From JBATTK01 sp049670505 (lineage in GTDB: Bacteria; Bacteroidota; Bacteroidia; Flavobacteriales; Flavobacteriaceae), in NCBI GenBank assembly GCA_049670505.1, contig JBATTK010000130.1, forward strand, positions 1 through 52,664: a DNA stretch of 52,664 nt, given 5' to 3'. The first letter of the stretch is position 1, and every line of letters starts with the position of its first letter. Both the position numbers and the translations under genes were made by a program. Below the pieces are notes generated by a model that worked only from the letters and a program-made list of their open reading frames with translations, was not told the origin of the DNA and did no database searches. Positions 34,468-42,763 of this stretch are shown piece by piece.

Positions 34468-36198
34468 TTATAGTACTGAACTACTTATCTCAATATCGGC
34501 ATGCTGCCATGCAGTATCAAATTCCGCTTTGATGGTCTCGGCCTCCTCCATTTTATCTTGTGCCTTTAAACTTTGGTATAGGCCCATAAGCGACCATCCA
34601 TTTTGCCGGAGCACCTCTAAATCTTCCCGATATATTTTTTCCGCTTCTTCGTATTTTTTGGCCTTTAACAGTACGGCCCCCAGATTTTGCCTTGTAGGAA
34701 TATACCATGCCGCTGGTTCCGTATACGTTAGGCCATCTTCAAAAACTACCGCACTTTGGAGATGTTTCATTGCCGTGGGAAGATCTCCCTTAAGCGATGC
34801 CAATTCTCCTGCTATCACCTCATAGGCAATATTGGCGATGGCTGCCGACGCATTATTTGCGGTGGCCACTAAATTCTCCAGTTCCGGATCGTCCTTTAAT
34901 ACCGCAATGGCTTCCAATTCTTCTTGCGCCTCCTTGGCATTGTTCTTACGTACAAAGGCAAGGCCCCTTGCATAATGCCAAATAAGCTTCAAATGTTTTA
35001 TTTCAGGATTGGGAGCAGGAATAGTGAGTATATCGTTCCATTTTCCGAACCGGGTATAGGCCAATAAGGGTGTAGCCGAAAAATCCTGTAGGAACGTAAG
35101 TGTTGCCAATTCGCCTGTGGGTACTTTTTCAGCAGTTTTTTTGGCTGCATCAATGGCGGTTTCACTTTCACCCAGCAGACTGGCGGCCGACCACAAAAAG
35201 TGTATGTTATGGGGATAATAGGCCAAAGGATACAGACCTTGTGAATAGCACTGCGATATATAGTCCTCATCCGCAAGGATAGCGGCCTGATTGGAGGTCA
35301 CGGCATCTTTATAGCGTCCCACACGAATATAGATGTGCGATGGCATATGCACAATATGTCCTGCGGCGGGCATTAGAGAGCCCAGTTTATCTGCACTGGG
35401 AACCGCCAAATCAGGTTTTGGTAGCTCTACCATATGAATGTAATAATGGTGTGCACCAGGATTGTCAGGGTTTAGTACCATGGCTTTTTCCAAAGCTGCT
35501 TTGGCCTCCGCAATGCCAGGGGATGGGTTCCCATCTGCATCCCAATAGTTCCAAGGTACGGTATTCATAACGGCGGCGGCATAGAGTATCTGTACATCCG
35601 CATCTTCCGGGAACTGCTGTACCACCTTTTCCATAGCATGCATATAAGCCGTATTCAATACGGTAACATCAATAGTAAGATCTTCGCTATATCTAGCTTC
35701 CAGGGCCTTTATCAAAGCCTGTTCTTTTGGTGTGGCTTCGGATGCCAGGCTTTTTGCCCTTTCTAAGGCTTCATTGTATTTTTTCTTACGTTCTTCATCC
35801 GGTTGTGTATCATTAATGTTAGGTCCCAAGGTATAGGCTTGCCCCCAAAAAGTCATGGCGGCCTTGGAATCTAGTCGCGATGCTTCCATAAAAGAACGAT
35901 GGGCTTCGGCATGGTTAAAGGCATAGGTGAGCTTTAGCCCTTGATCAAAAAAAGTCTGTGCCCTGTCCTCTTTTGTGCTAATGGGAAAATGAAGATTTCC
36001 CAGATTTTCAAATAAAGGTGAAATCTGTTGGGTGGTATCTACATCGGTCAATAGATATTTGGCAACGGTACATTTAATAAAATTAAAAGATGCCTGTTGA
36101 GATCGATCCAATTGGTTTTCCTTGGAGGAAGGGATCAGAAAATAAACTAGGGTCACTAGCGCTACTAAAAGTACCGCTAGGTTCATTTTTGTTTTCAT
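34468..36198 (-). CDS. membrane-anchored TPR protein
   Basis: A 576-residue protein with an N-terminal membrane anchor (residues 6-23) and several tetratricopeptide-like repeats. The clearest are near FFDQGLKLTYAFNHAEAHRSF (split across about 82-102), around ALEKAMVLNPDNPGAHHYY, and at the C terminus (LGAVLLKAKKYEEAEKIYRE). HHYYIHMVE and GHIVHMPSHIYIRVG are His-rich and recur in a Bacteroidota family annotated only as TPR proteins. It lies directly upstream of the SCO1 gene, so a role in metal or oxidase assembly is possible but unproven. Confidence 0.75.
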   Translation of the reverse strand: MKTKMNLAVLLVALVTLVYFLIPSSKENQLDRSQQASFNFIKCTVAKYLLTDVDTTQQISPLFENLGNLHFPISTKEDRAQTFFDQGLKLTYAFNHAEAHRSFMEASRLDSKAAMTFWGQAYTLGPNINDTQPDEERKKKYNEALERAKSLASEATPKEQALIKALEARYSEDLTIDVTVLNTAYMHAMEKVVQQFPEDADVQILYAAAVMNTVPWNYWDADGNPSPGIAEAKAALEKAMVLNPDNPGAHHYYIHMVELPKPDLAVPSADKLGSLMPAAGHIVHMPSHIYIRVGRYKDAVTSNQAAILADEDYISQCYSQGLYPLAYYPHNIHFLWSAASLLGESETAIDAAKKTAEKVPTGELATLTFLQDFSATPLLAYTRFGKWNDILTIPAPNPEIKHLKLIWHYARGLAFVRKNNAKEAQEELEAIAVLKDDPELENLVATANNASAAIANIAYEVIAGELASLKGDLPTAMKHLQSAVVFEDGLTYTEPAAWYIPTRQNLGAVLLKAKKYEEAEKIYREDLEVLRQNGWSLMGLYQSLKAQDKMEEAETIKAEFDTAWQHADIEISSSVL

Positions 36199-36275
36199 AA
36201 AGCTTATGTATTATGGATTGTTGTCTACTGTAATATTATTATTATTGGGTTTTATTTATTTTATCAGCTTGTACT

Positions 36276-36521
36276 TCACAAAGACTTTTTCAACTTCATG
36301 ATTTTTAAATGAATATAATACGGAGATGACCAGGTTAGGGTATTCCGAGTATCGTAAATAGGGGATAAGGAAAAAGGTAGGTCCCCGATCTTCGGGCTAT
36401 TGTACGATAAAAATTCTTCTCCGAACGGGCATGCCGATTCCGAGGTGCTGTTGTTCATATTACTGAACAATCCACAACAGAAAAAGCAAAGCGACAATAA
36501 TAGGGCATATTGAAACTTCAT
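36276..36521 (-). CDS. small exported hypothetical protein
   Basis: An 81-residue frame with a hydrophobic signal (MKFQYALLLSLCFFCCGLF) and a Ser/Asn-rich remainder; the CC pair could be lipidated although the lipobox is not standard. It lies 77 bp upstream of the TPR gene on the same strand, and an ATG is present. I recognise no family, and the C-terminal part (HLKIMKLKKSL) may be fortuitous. Confidence 0.35.
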   Translation of the reverse strand: MKFQYALLLSLCFFCCGLFSNMNNSTSESACPFGEEFLSYNSPKIGDLPFSLSPIYDTRNTLTWSSPYYIHLKIMKLKKSL

Positions 36522-36817
36522 AATCTCTAAATTTAAATACGATGGGGCCTTTGTATGGATCGGGGGAAGAAAATCCTCTAGTATCCAACTTTGGATAGGT
36601 TTAAAGGTAATAAATTTAGAATTGACGTCAGCAAAAAAAATAGTATCTGTATAAGATGTAGGCTATCCTATTTGTTTTGTCCTATTTTCTGTATGGATGA
36701 CGTATCGTTTTCCCATTATTTTTCCCTTTGTTAAAAAAGCTTTATTCCCTGTAACCAAAAGGCCATTTGCTCGTCACATAGGGAAGATGATCGATTAAAA
36801 CCAAAAAAACGGCAAAC

Positions 36818-38464
36818 ATGAGAAAAAACATCCTACTATTTATGGGAGTAATTGCGCTATTAGGCACCACAGTGGTAAGTGCGCAAAATTTAGAAAATGC
36901 CTTTGATGAAATTCTGGAAACCAAATATCTACCTAAAAATCCAGGGGCGACGGCCTTGGTTGCAAAAGAAGGGAATATCATTTACCGAAAGGGATTTGGT
37001 ATGGCCAATCTAGAGCTGGGCGTGCCCATGAAACCAGAGCATGTTTTTGAGCTTGGCTCCATTACCAAGCAGTTTACCGCCGTTTCCATTTTGATGTTAT
37101 TAGAGCAAGGAAAGCTCCGTTTGGATGATGATATCACCAAATACCTACCGGACTATCCCGCTCATGATCAAAAGATCAGCATTCACCATTTGCTCAATCA
37201 TACCTCGGGAATTAAAAGTTATACGGAAATGGGCAATCTAAAGGAATTTGCCAAAAACGATAAGAGTCCTAAGGAAATTATAGACTATTTTAAGAATGAG
37301 CCCATGGATTTTAATCCGGGGGAGGAATGGCATTATAACAATTCCGGTTATATTGTTTTGGGCTATATCATCGAGGAAATTTCGGGAAAGCCGTATGCCG
37401 ATTTTATCACCGAAAATATTTTTAAACCTCTGGGCATGGAAAATTCCTATTACGGCAGTAAGACCAAATTGGTGCCGAATAGGGCCAGTGGTTATATGCC
37501 TACCGAAAATGGCTATCGGAACGCGGACTATATCAGCATGACCTTGCCCTATGCTGCAGGATCCCTAATGTCTTGCGTGGATGATATGTTGCTGTGGCAC
37601 AAAGCGGTACACAACAATACGTTGATTAGCGCTGAAAACAGGTCCAAGGCCTTTACCAACGTCAGCTTAAATAACGGAAAGGCAACTAATTATGGCTATG
37701 GCTGGCAGATCAATGAGATTAACGGAGTCCGAAGTGTAGAACATGGCGGTGGTATTTTTGGCTATGTTACGCAAGGTGTCTATGTGCCGGAAGAAGATGT
37801 ATATGTCATCCTGCTAACGAATACCAACGGTAATTCCCCACAGCTGGCAGCGGTTAAAATGGCGGCCCATGCTATGGGCAAACCTTTTCCCGATACAAAG
37901 ACCACTGTTACATTGACCGATGGGCAAATGGAAAAATGGATCGGGAACTACTTGTTTGAAGACGATGTACTGCGGACCATAAGCCTTACGGATGGAACAT
38001 TGTACAGCCAGCGTGAGGGGAATGAAAAACTCAAGCTATTGCCGTTATCCGAAAATAAGTTTCTTTTCGAAAATGGAATCAGTGGGTATGACTTTTCTAT
38101 GGAAAACGGGAAAAAAATTGCACAATTCCAGGCGCGTATCCTAAAGGGCAAAGGTGTGGAAACAGATAAAAAATCGGATACCGAAAAAGAGACTATTCCC
38201 ATGGATCCGAAAACCTTAAAGGAGTATATAGGCAGTTATGAACTAAATCCTCAGTTTATAATTAATATTACTGTTAAGGACGGACAAATTTTTGCAGAGG
38301 CCACAGGACAACCCCAAGCGGAAATTTTCCCAGAAGCGGAAGATACGTTCTTCTTGAAAGTAGTTGCCGCCCAGCTCATATTCGGCAGGGACGGATCGGG
38401 TAATGTGGATAGTGTTAGCTTAAAACAGAGCGGACAGGAAATGAAGGGAGCTAAGAAGAAATAG
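36818..38464 (+). CDS. exported serine hydrolase, class C beta-lactamase fold
   Basis: A 548-residue S12-type serine hydrolase. Signal peptide 1-22 (ending VSAQ). The catalytic SxxK is Ser81-Ile-Thr-Lys84 in ELGSITKQ. The YxN motif is Tyr173-Asn-Asn175 in WHYNNSGY. HGG in VEHGGGIFG replaces the KTG triad. About 200 C-terminal residues form two DUF3471-like beta modules (MEKWIGNYLF; LKEYIGSYELN). The likely role is as a D-amino-peptidase or esterase on peptidoglycan fragments or peptides rather than antibiotic resistance. It overlaps the convergent thioesterase by 14 bp. Confidence 0.88.
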   Translation: MRKNILLFMGVIALLGTTVVSAQNLENAFDEILETKYLPKNPGATALVAKEGNIIYRKGFGMANLELGVPMKPEHVFELGSITKQFTAVSILMLLEQGKLRLDDDITKYLPDYPAHDQKISIHHLLNHTSGIKSYTEMGNLKEFAKNDKSPKEIIDYFKNEPMDFNPGEEWHYNNSGYIVLGYIIEEISGKPYADFITENIFKPLGMENSYYGSKTKLVPNRASGYMPTENGYRNADYISMTLPYAAGSLMSCVDDMLLWHKAVHNNTLISAENRSKAFTNVSLNNGKATNYGYGWQINEINGVRSVEHGGGIFGYVTQGVYVPEEDVYVILLTNTNGNSPQLAAVKMAAHAMGKPFPDTKTTVTLTDGQMEKWIGNYLFEDDVLRTISLTDGTLYSQREGNEKLKLLPLSENKFLFENGISGYDFSMENGKKIAQFQARILKGKGVETDKKSDTEKETIPMDPKTLKEYIGSYELNPQFIINITVKDGQIFAEATGQPQAEIFPEAEDTFFLKVVAAQLIFGRDGSGNVDSVSLKQSGQEMKGAKKK

Positions 38465-38903
38465 CGCCTAAATTTTCTATGGTCGTTTTGAGGAGGTTGG
38501 AATAACCTTTTGCAATCATACGCGTTTTGTCCGCGTTCCAAATTTCGCATTGCACGTTTATAATCAGCGTTCCCCTTTTTATTACGGAAGTTTTGGCGAT
38601 AACGGTATCTCCCTCCTTAGCGGTACTAAAATAATCCACGTTTAAGTTGATGGTGGTATATAAATGTGTGTTGCCTAGTGAAAATACCGCTGCTCCCAGC
38701 GCATCGTCCATGATGGCCGCGGTTATACCGCCATGTAACGTCTGCATCGGATTGGTCATCTCTTCACGGATGGTATAGGAAAATTCCAATAATCCCGCTT
38801 CTGCGCTGAGCAGCCTAGGGTTTAACCAACGCATTAGGGGTGATGGCGATTGTGAAGAATCTTTCCCGATCTGGGATTTAAAAAAGACAAGGGCTTTGTT
38901 CAT
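38451..38903 (-). CDS. PaaI-family hotdog thioesterase
   Basis: A 150-residue hotdog-fold acyl-CoA thioesterase. The catalytic-region motif is LHGGITAAIMDDALG (about residues 56-70), followed by TTINLNVDYFSTAKEGD, the standard PaaI/YdiI pattern. The acyl substrate cannot be told from sequence. Convergent with and slightly overlapping the serine hydrolase gene. Monocistronic as far as can be seen. Confidence 0.85.
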   Translation of the reverse strand: MNKALVFFKSQIGKDSSQSPSPLMRWLNPRLLSAEAGLLEFSYTIREEMTNPMQTLHGGITAAIMDDALGAAVFSLGNTHLYTTINLNVDYFSTAKEGDTVIAKTSVIKRGTLIINVQCEIWNADKTRMIAKGYSNLLKTTIENLGAISS

Positions 38904-39113
38904 GATGATGAATTTTATAATCCTTATAAAAGTACTTTTTTTAACGGATGTGACTAAAGAAAAGAGGCGTACTTTTTGTTATGTTGGCGCAAAAGTGGAT
39001 ATGTGCTCGCTTCAACTTTCGATACTTTTTTCCAAGTAAAAAAAGAGTGAATTTCTTTCTTCCTTTGCAGAGAAGGATTGGATGAACTAAACCTAGGCTG
39101 AAATAGCGATAAG

Positions 39114-39527
39114 TTAAGGAAGGAAACGAATAATTTTGGGTTTTGTACCCCATTTAGGGATTTCCTCCGTTTCCAATACCTTAAAGTTGGAAGTAGTTCC
39201 GCCCATAAAATCTACGGGCGTTCCATAAATTACTTTAGGAATATGGTGATGTCTGATTACATAGGAGCACATAATACAGGGTTCATGTGTAGTGTACAAA
39301 TAGGCGGATTTTAGCAGATGGCCAAAACCGTTATGGATGGCATTGCGTATGGCCAAAATTTCTGCATGATCGGTAATATCCTTAGTTGCTTTTCCGGATT
39401 CGATTCCTTGTCCAATAACCTGAGCCTTATGCACTAGTAAGGAACCTACGGGAGATTCCCCCTTCTGCAGGGCTATTTTGGCTAAATCCATGCATTGCTG
39501 CATATAGATACGGTGCTCTTGATCCAT
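39114..39527 (-). CDS. CMP/dCMP-type nucleoside deaminase
   Basis: A 137-residue zinc deaminase: HAE (54-56) and PCIMC (83-87) supply the zinc ligands His54, Cys84 and Cys87, with Glu56 the proton shuttle. The protein resembles guanine deaminases and TadA-like enzymes; lack of clear tRNA-binding residues favours a small-molecule substrate such as guanine or cytosine. It begins 9 bp after the upstream PNPOx-like gene, so they should form an operon. Confidence 0.82.
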   Translation of the reverse strand: MDQEHRIYMQQCMDLAKIALQKGESPVGSLLVHKAQVIGQGIESGKATKDITDHAEILAIRNAIHNGFGHLLKSAYLYTTHEPCIMCSYVIRHHHIPKVIYGTPVDFMGGTTSNFKVLETEEIPKWGTKPKIIRFLP

Positions 39528-39536
39528 AGGGTTAAT

Positions 39537-40454
39537 TTAGGGATTAAAGGGCGAATAATTCCAAAAATCCCAGACTACTTGATATTGATTTTTGGTGTGG
39601 ATCCATTGGTTGGTCTCAAAAGTCCAAAAGCGTCCCGTAGCTCCTGTCTTTTGCAAATCTTTTTCAGAGGTTTGATCAAAATGTAACGCAGCTTTTCCGG
39701 TCAATTGCAAAGTTTCCCCATTTTCAAAATCGACAAATAGTAAACCTGTATTCGGATTTTCATAGATATTCCCCAAGGTATTGAACATACTGTTGCCGGG
39801 ATAATCAGGAATACGTAGCGTATCATCTTCCAAGATCGAGACGAAACCTGTGTTCCCTCCCCTATGGGAGGCGTCTGTTTTCCCTTCCGAACTTCTTGTA
39901 GCTACATAGAAAGTATGTGCATTGCCGATCCATGCTTTTTGCGAATCGCTCAACCGCAGCCCTGTGGTAATTTGGGCATCCACCTTTTTTAAGTCTTCGG
40001 GTTGGGAAAGTACACCGGCCTGAATATATTTTGGACAGTTGCCATAAGCTTCTTGCACAGCTACTTGGATGTTCTGACCATTTAGGGAAGCCATACCATT
40101 TACACGGTAACGCACCCGTAGTCCATGATTAATGAACAATACCCCAATTTCTGGGTTATCCATTATGTTTTTATATAAAATATCGGTCTTTGCGCAGCGA
40201 ATCATCTCCGTAGCAAAGGATAGCTTTTTTGCATTGGGAACGTTTATAAATCCAACATCCCCCAAAAGCATGGACACCCAAAGTTGGGCACTTGTATCGG
40301 TGCTCGCTACAAAGGCCATAGGCTGGTTCTCCATAAAGTTGTCCGCCCCCGAATAAATACTGTCCTGAATGCCGCGCGCTACTCTTTTTGCCATTTTGGT
40401 TTCTCCCACCATTTGCTGCACGGCTTCTTCGCCTTTGTGAAATACATTTTCCAT
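39537..40454 (-). CDS. large PNPOx-like flavin-binding protein
   Basis: A 305-residue protein with a split-barrel flavin-binding fold, in the group annotated as pyridoxamine 5'-phosphate oxidase family. Visible strands are PMAFVASTDTSAQLWVSML and PEIGVLFINHGLRVRYRVNG; the second half repeats the fold with FVSILEDDTLRIPDYPGNSMFN, NTGLLFVDFENGETLQLTGKA and RFWTF. Two domains of this kind occur in proteins suggested to reduce or dismutate small oxidants. It lies between the alpha/beta hydrolase and the deaminase, all on the minus strand. Confidence 0.72.
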   Translation of the reverse strand: MENVFHKGEEAVQQMVGETKMAKRVARGIQDSIYSGADNFMENQPMAFVASTDTSAQLWVSMLLGDVGFINVPNAKKLSFATEMIRCAKTDILYKNIMDNPEIGVLFINHGLRVRYRVNGMASLNGQNIQVAVQEAYGNCPKYIQAGVLSQPEDLKKVDAQITTGLRLSDSQKAWIGNAHTFYVATRSSEGKTDASHRGGNTGFVSILEDDTLRIPDYPGNSMFNTLGNIYENPNTGLLFVDFENGETLQLTGKAALHFDQTSEKDLQKTGATGRFWTFETNQWIHTKNQYQVVWDFWNYSPFNP

Positions 40455-40565
40455 ACTGTTATTTTTAACGTGTATTCTTATTGGTGTTCATTAAAAAGGT
40501 AAAAGACCGCTTCGCTTCAAGATATGACTCCCCCCTTGGATAGTAGGAGGAGTCGTATAAATTAT

Positions 40566-41555
40566 TTATCGTATATCATTCTTCTTTAGGAAGGCTAGGA
40601 TATAAGCTGCGATCTCATCACCTTTTTCCTCCAGGGCAAAATGTCCGGTATCCAATAAATGGAACTCTATATTTTTAAGATCCCTCTTGTAGGGATGTGC
40701 CCCGACAGGAGGAAAAATATAATCGTTCTGTCCCCAAACGATCAGCATTGGGGGCTGATATTCGCTAAACAGCTTTTGCCATGCGGGATACAAAGGAACA
40801 TTGGTCCTATAGTCATAAAACAGCGCTAATTGAATTTCATTGTTTTCGGGCCTTGTTAAATGTTGTAAGTCCAGAAGCCAGTTATCCGGACTTACCTTGG
40901 TGGAATCCTGCACGCCATGTAGGTATTGCCATTTTAAACCATCGATTTGATGAAAACCTTCCAAAGGCTTTGTTGTCTCAGGTCCGTTATTCTTCCAATT
41001 GGCGCGCAAAGCGTCCCAGAATTCGTCTAGACCTTCTTCATAGGCATTTCCGTTCTGTACGATAATGGATTTTACACGTTCCGGATGTTCTGCAAAGATG
41101 CGATAGCCCACAGGTGCCCCATAATCCATTACATACAGGCTATAACTATTGATGTCTAGCTTTTCCAATAGTCCGTCCACAATATCTGCAAAATTGTCGA
41201 ATGTATAGTCAAATTCCGTCATAGGGGGTTGTTCACTGCGTCCATAGCCAGGATAATCGGGTGCAATCAAATGATAGTCGGATGATAAGTCTCGGATCAG
41301 GTTGCGAAACATAAAGGAGGAGGTAGGATAACCGTGTAAAAGCACTAGGGTAGGGGCGTTTTTACGACCTGCTTCCCGATAAAAGATTTCTACACCGTTT
41401 ACTTCGATCGTCTTATGTAAGGTAGGGTAGCTTGCAATAGCTTTGATTTTTATAGTCGTTTTATTTTCAGCGGGCGCAACCGTATGGGATACGAGACTGA
41501 AAGCGGTTACTACAAAGAACACCGCGACTAAAGAAAATTTGATAACTGATTTCAT
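40566..41555 (-). CDS. exported alpha/beta hydrolase with Asp nucleophile
   Basis: A 329-residue alpha/beta hydrolase with a signal peptide (about 1-27). HGYPTSS (74-80) forms the oxyanion region. The nucleophile elbow YVMDYGAPVG places Asp144 where esterases have Ser, which is typical of epoxide hydrolases and haloalkane dehalogenases. The acid is probably in WGQNDYIFP and the His is in LDTGHFALEE. It is preceded by a TetR gene and by a perfect 18-bp palindromic operator 57 bp upstream of its ATG, so it is very likely the TetR target. Substrate unknown; an epoxide or halide is inferred. Confidence 0.83.
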   Translation of the reverse strand: MKSVIKFSLVAVFFVVTAFSLVSHTVAPAENKTTIKIKAIASYPTLHKTIEVNGVEIFYREAGRKNAPTLVLLHGYPTSSFMFRNLIRDLSSDYHLIAPDYPGYGRSEQPPMTEFDYTFDNFADIVDGLLEKLDINSYSLYVMDYGAPVGYRIFAEHPERVKSIIVQNGNAYEEGLDEFWDALRANWKNNGPETTKPLEGFHQIDGLKWQYLHGVQDSTKVSPDNWLLDLQHLTRPENNEIQLALFYDYRTNVPLYPAWQKLFSEYQPPMLIVWGQNDYIFPPVGAHPYKRDLKNIEFHLLDTGHFALEEKGDEIAAYILAFLKKNDIR

Positions 41556-41611
41556 GATTTTGTTGTTATGCCCTGAATTTGTTTCAGCGCTGGTTTACAA
41601 TTATTTTAATA

Positions 41612-41629
41612 TTACCGAACGTTCGGTAA
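41612..41629. promoter_or_regulatory. TetR operator upstream of the alpha/beta hydrolase gene
   Basis: TTACCGAACGTTCGGTAA is a perfect 18-bp palindrome between the TetR stop (41650) and the hydrolase start (41555). It shares 17 of 18 bases with the site at 42237. Confidence 0.8.
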
Positions 41630-41649
41630 ATAAGTCGAATAAAAAAATA

Positions 41650-42210
41650 CTAGCTTACATAACGTTTGGAAATTTTTTTTAAGGCGTTCTCAAAAATGTC
41701 CGTAGTACCCATGGCTTTGGATACTATTAGACTCCCTTGGATATCAATTAAGGTTTGCAATGCCATTTGTTTCGCTTCGGATGCGGATAGGCCGATGTCC
41801 GTTCCCAGTTGGGTAAAGGCATCCGTCCATTGTTGCAGTCCGGCTTTGATCTGTTCCCCAAAAAGTGCCATGCCCGTATCCATGCTCAAGGCCCTAAAAA
41901 TACATATGGCTTCCCCGTTATGATATAGCGTGCGGATGTTGTCCAATGCCTGCACCAAACGTTTTTTAGGTGTAAGATCCTGATCGATGAGTACTTCATA
42001 GATGTTTTTATGGACCCACTCTTCCACATAGGTGAGCACGGCCGCCGCCATTTCCTTTTTCCCTCCGGGAAACCTATGGTAGAGACTTGCCTTTTTAAGA
42101 CCGGCGGCATTCGCCAGTTCCATAAGGCTGGCCCCGTCATAGCCTTTGGCCCGTAGTACAGACATCAGCCCTTGCAACATTTCCGAATCTTCTACTTTTT
42201 GAGGTCGCAT
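41650..42210 (-). CDS. TetR-family transcriptional repressor
   Basis: A 186-residue TetR regulator. The N-terminal helix-turn-helix spans about 29-48 (LMELANAAGLKKASLYHRF); the C-terminal ligand domain contains TLYHNGEAICIFRALS and resembles YcdC/TetR_C-type sensors. The frame extends to 42228, but the ATG at 42210 is the more usual start. Near-identical palindromes lie upstream of its own gene (42237) and of the alpha/beta hydrolase gene (41612), indicating autoregulation plus control of the hydrolase. The inducer is probably a hydrolase substrate. Confidence 0.88.
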   Translation of the reverse strand: MRPQKVEDSEMLQGLMSVLRAKGYDGASLMELANAAGLKKASLYHRFPGGKKEMAAAVLTYVEEWVHKNIYEVLIDQDLTPKKRLVQALDNIRTLYHNGEAICIFRALSMDTGMALFGEQIKAGLQQWTDAFTQLGTDIGLSASEAKQMALQTLIDIQGSLIVSKAMGTTDIFENALKKISKRYVS

Positions 42211-42236
42211 AGGTAAATATAACCACAAAAGATTGA

Positions 42237-42254
42237 TTACCGAACGTTTGGTAA
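42237..42254. promoter_or_regulatory. TetR operator upstream of the TetR gene
   Basis: TTACCGAACGTTTGGTAA, one mismatch from a perfect palindrome, 27 bp upstream of the TetR start codon; it is extended by a matching A/T pair at 42236 and 42255. Same sequence class as 41612-41629. Confidence 0.78.
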
Positions 42255-42447
42255 TTAATTAACTTTTCGTTTTATCGTTATCCGGAACGGAGTCGAGGGG
42301 TTTGGCATAATAGTTATTTTTACTACCTCTGCCTATCATAAACGGGAGATAAATTAGACTGGAAAAATTAGTACTTTGCCTAAATAGATTCTTTCATTTC
42401 TTTTGCTCGTACAAAAGAAACGAAACAAAGAAAAATACGCCTTCTCC

Positions 42448-42553
42448 ATATGAATTTCAGCGAAGCTGAACCGACATTGTGACTTCGCCACAACGCCTTG
42501 GCGTGGTGGTACCGACCGAAGCTCCCCTTGTTTATTCTTGGAGAAGGAAAACC
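42448..42553. repeat. multi-stem structured intergenic element
   Basis: CCTTCTCCA (about 42450) and TGGAGAAGG (about 42540) close a loop holding TTCAGC/GCTGAA and ACGCC/GGCGT hairpins. It lies just after the TTTCTTTTG/CAAAAGAAA hairpin. The pattern suggests a dispersed structured repeat of unknown function. Confidence 0.45.
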
Positions 42554-42763
42554 AACATGGAGGAATCGGGCCTAAAAATCAGCCTAGTTTTTTATCGCTA
42601 TATCGATAGGAAAAAGTATCAACCCTAGAATTTTAATTGTTATAACTTTTCACGGCGATAATGGTAAGAAGCTATATTTCCATTTCTTTTGCCCTAATGA
42701 TTCTTCTACTCCGTTCAGGGTAATAGTTTAGTATAAGCGGCATCCTTTGTCCTGACAAGTAAA

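Larger units (their letters stand above)
42211..42763. other. 553-bp intergenic region with operator and structured repeats
   Basis: Contains the second TetR operator, a GGAACGGAGTCGAGGGG half-repeat (about 42284-42300), a TTTCTTTTG/CAAAAGAAA hairpin (about 42397-42421) and a multi-stem element (42448-42553). No protein gene is credible. Confidence 0.5.

Noticed and set aside
36818..38464. Antibiotic-resistance beta-lactamase
   Set aside because: HGG replaces KTG and long C-terminal beta modules are present, as in many non-resistance serine hydrolases.
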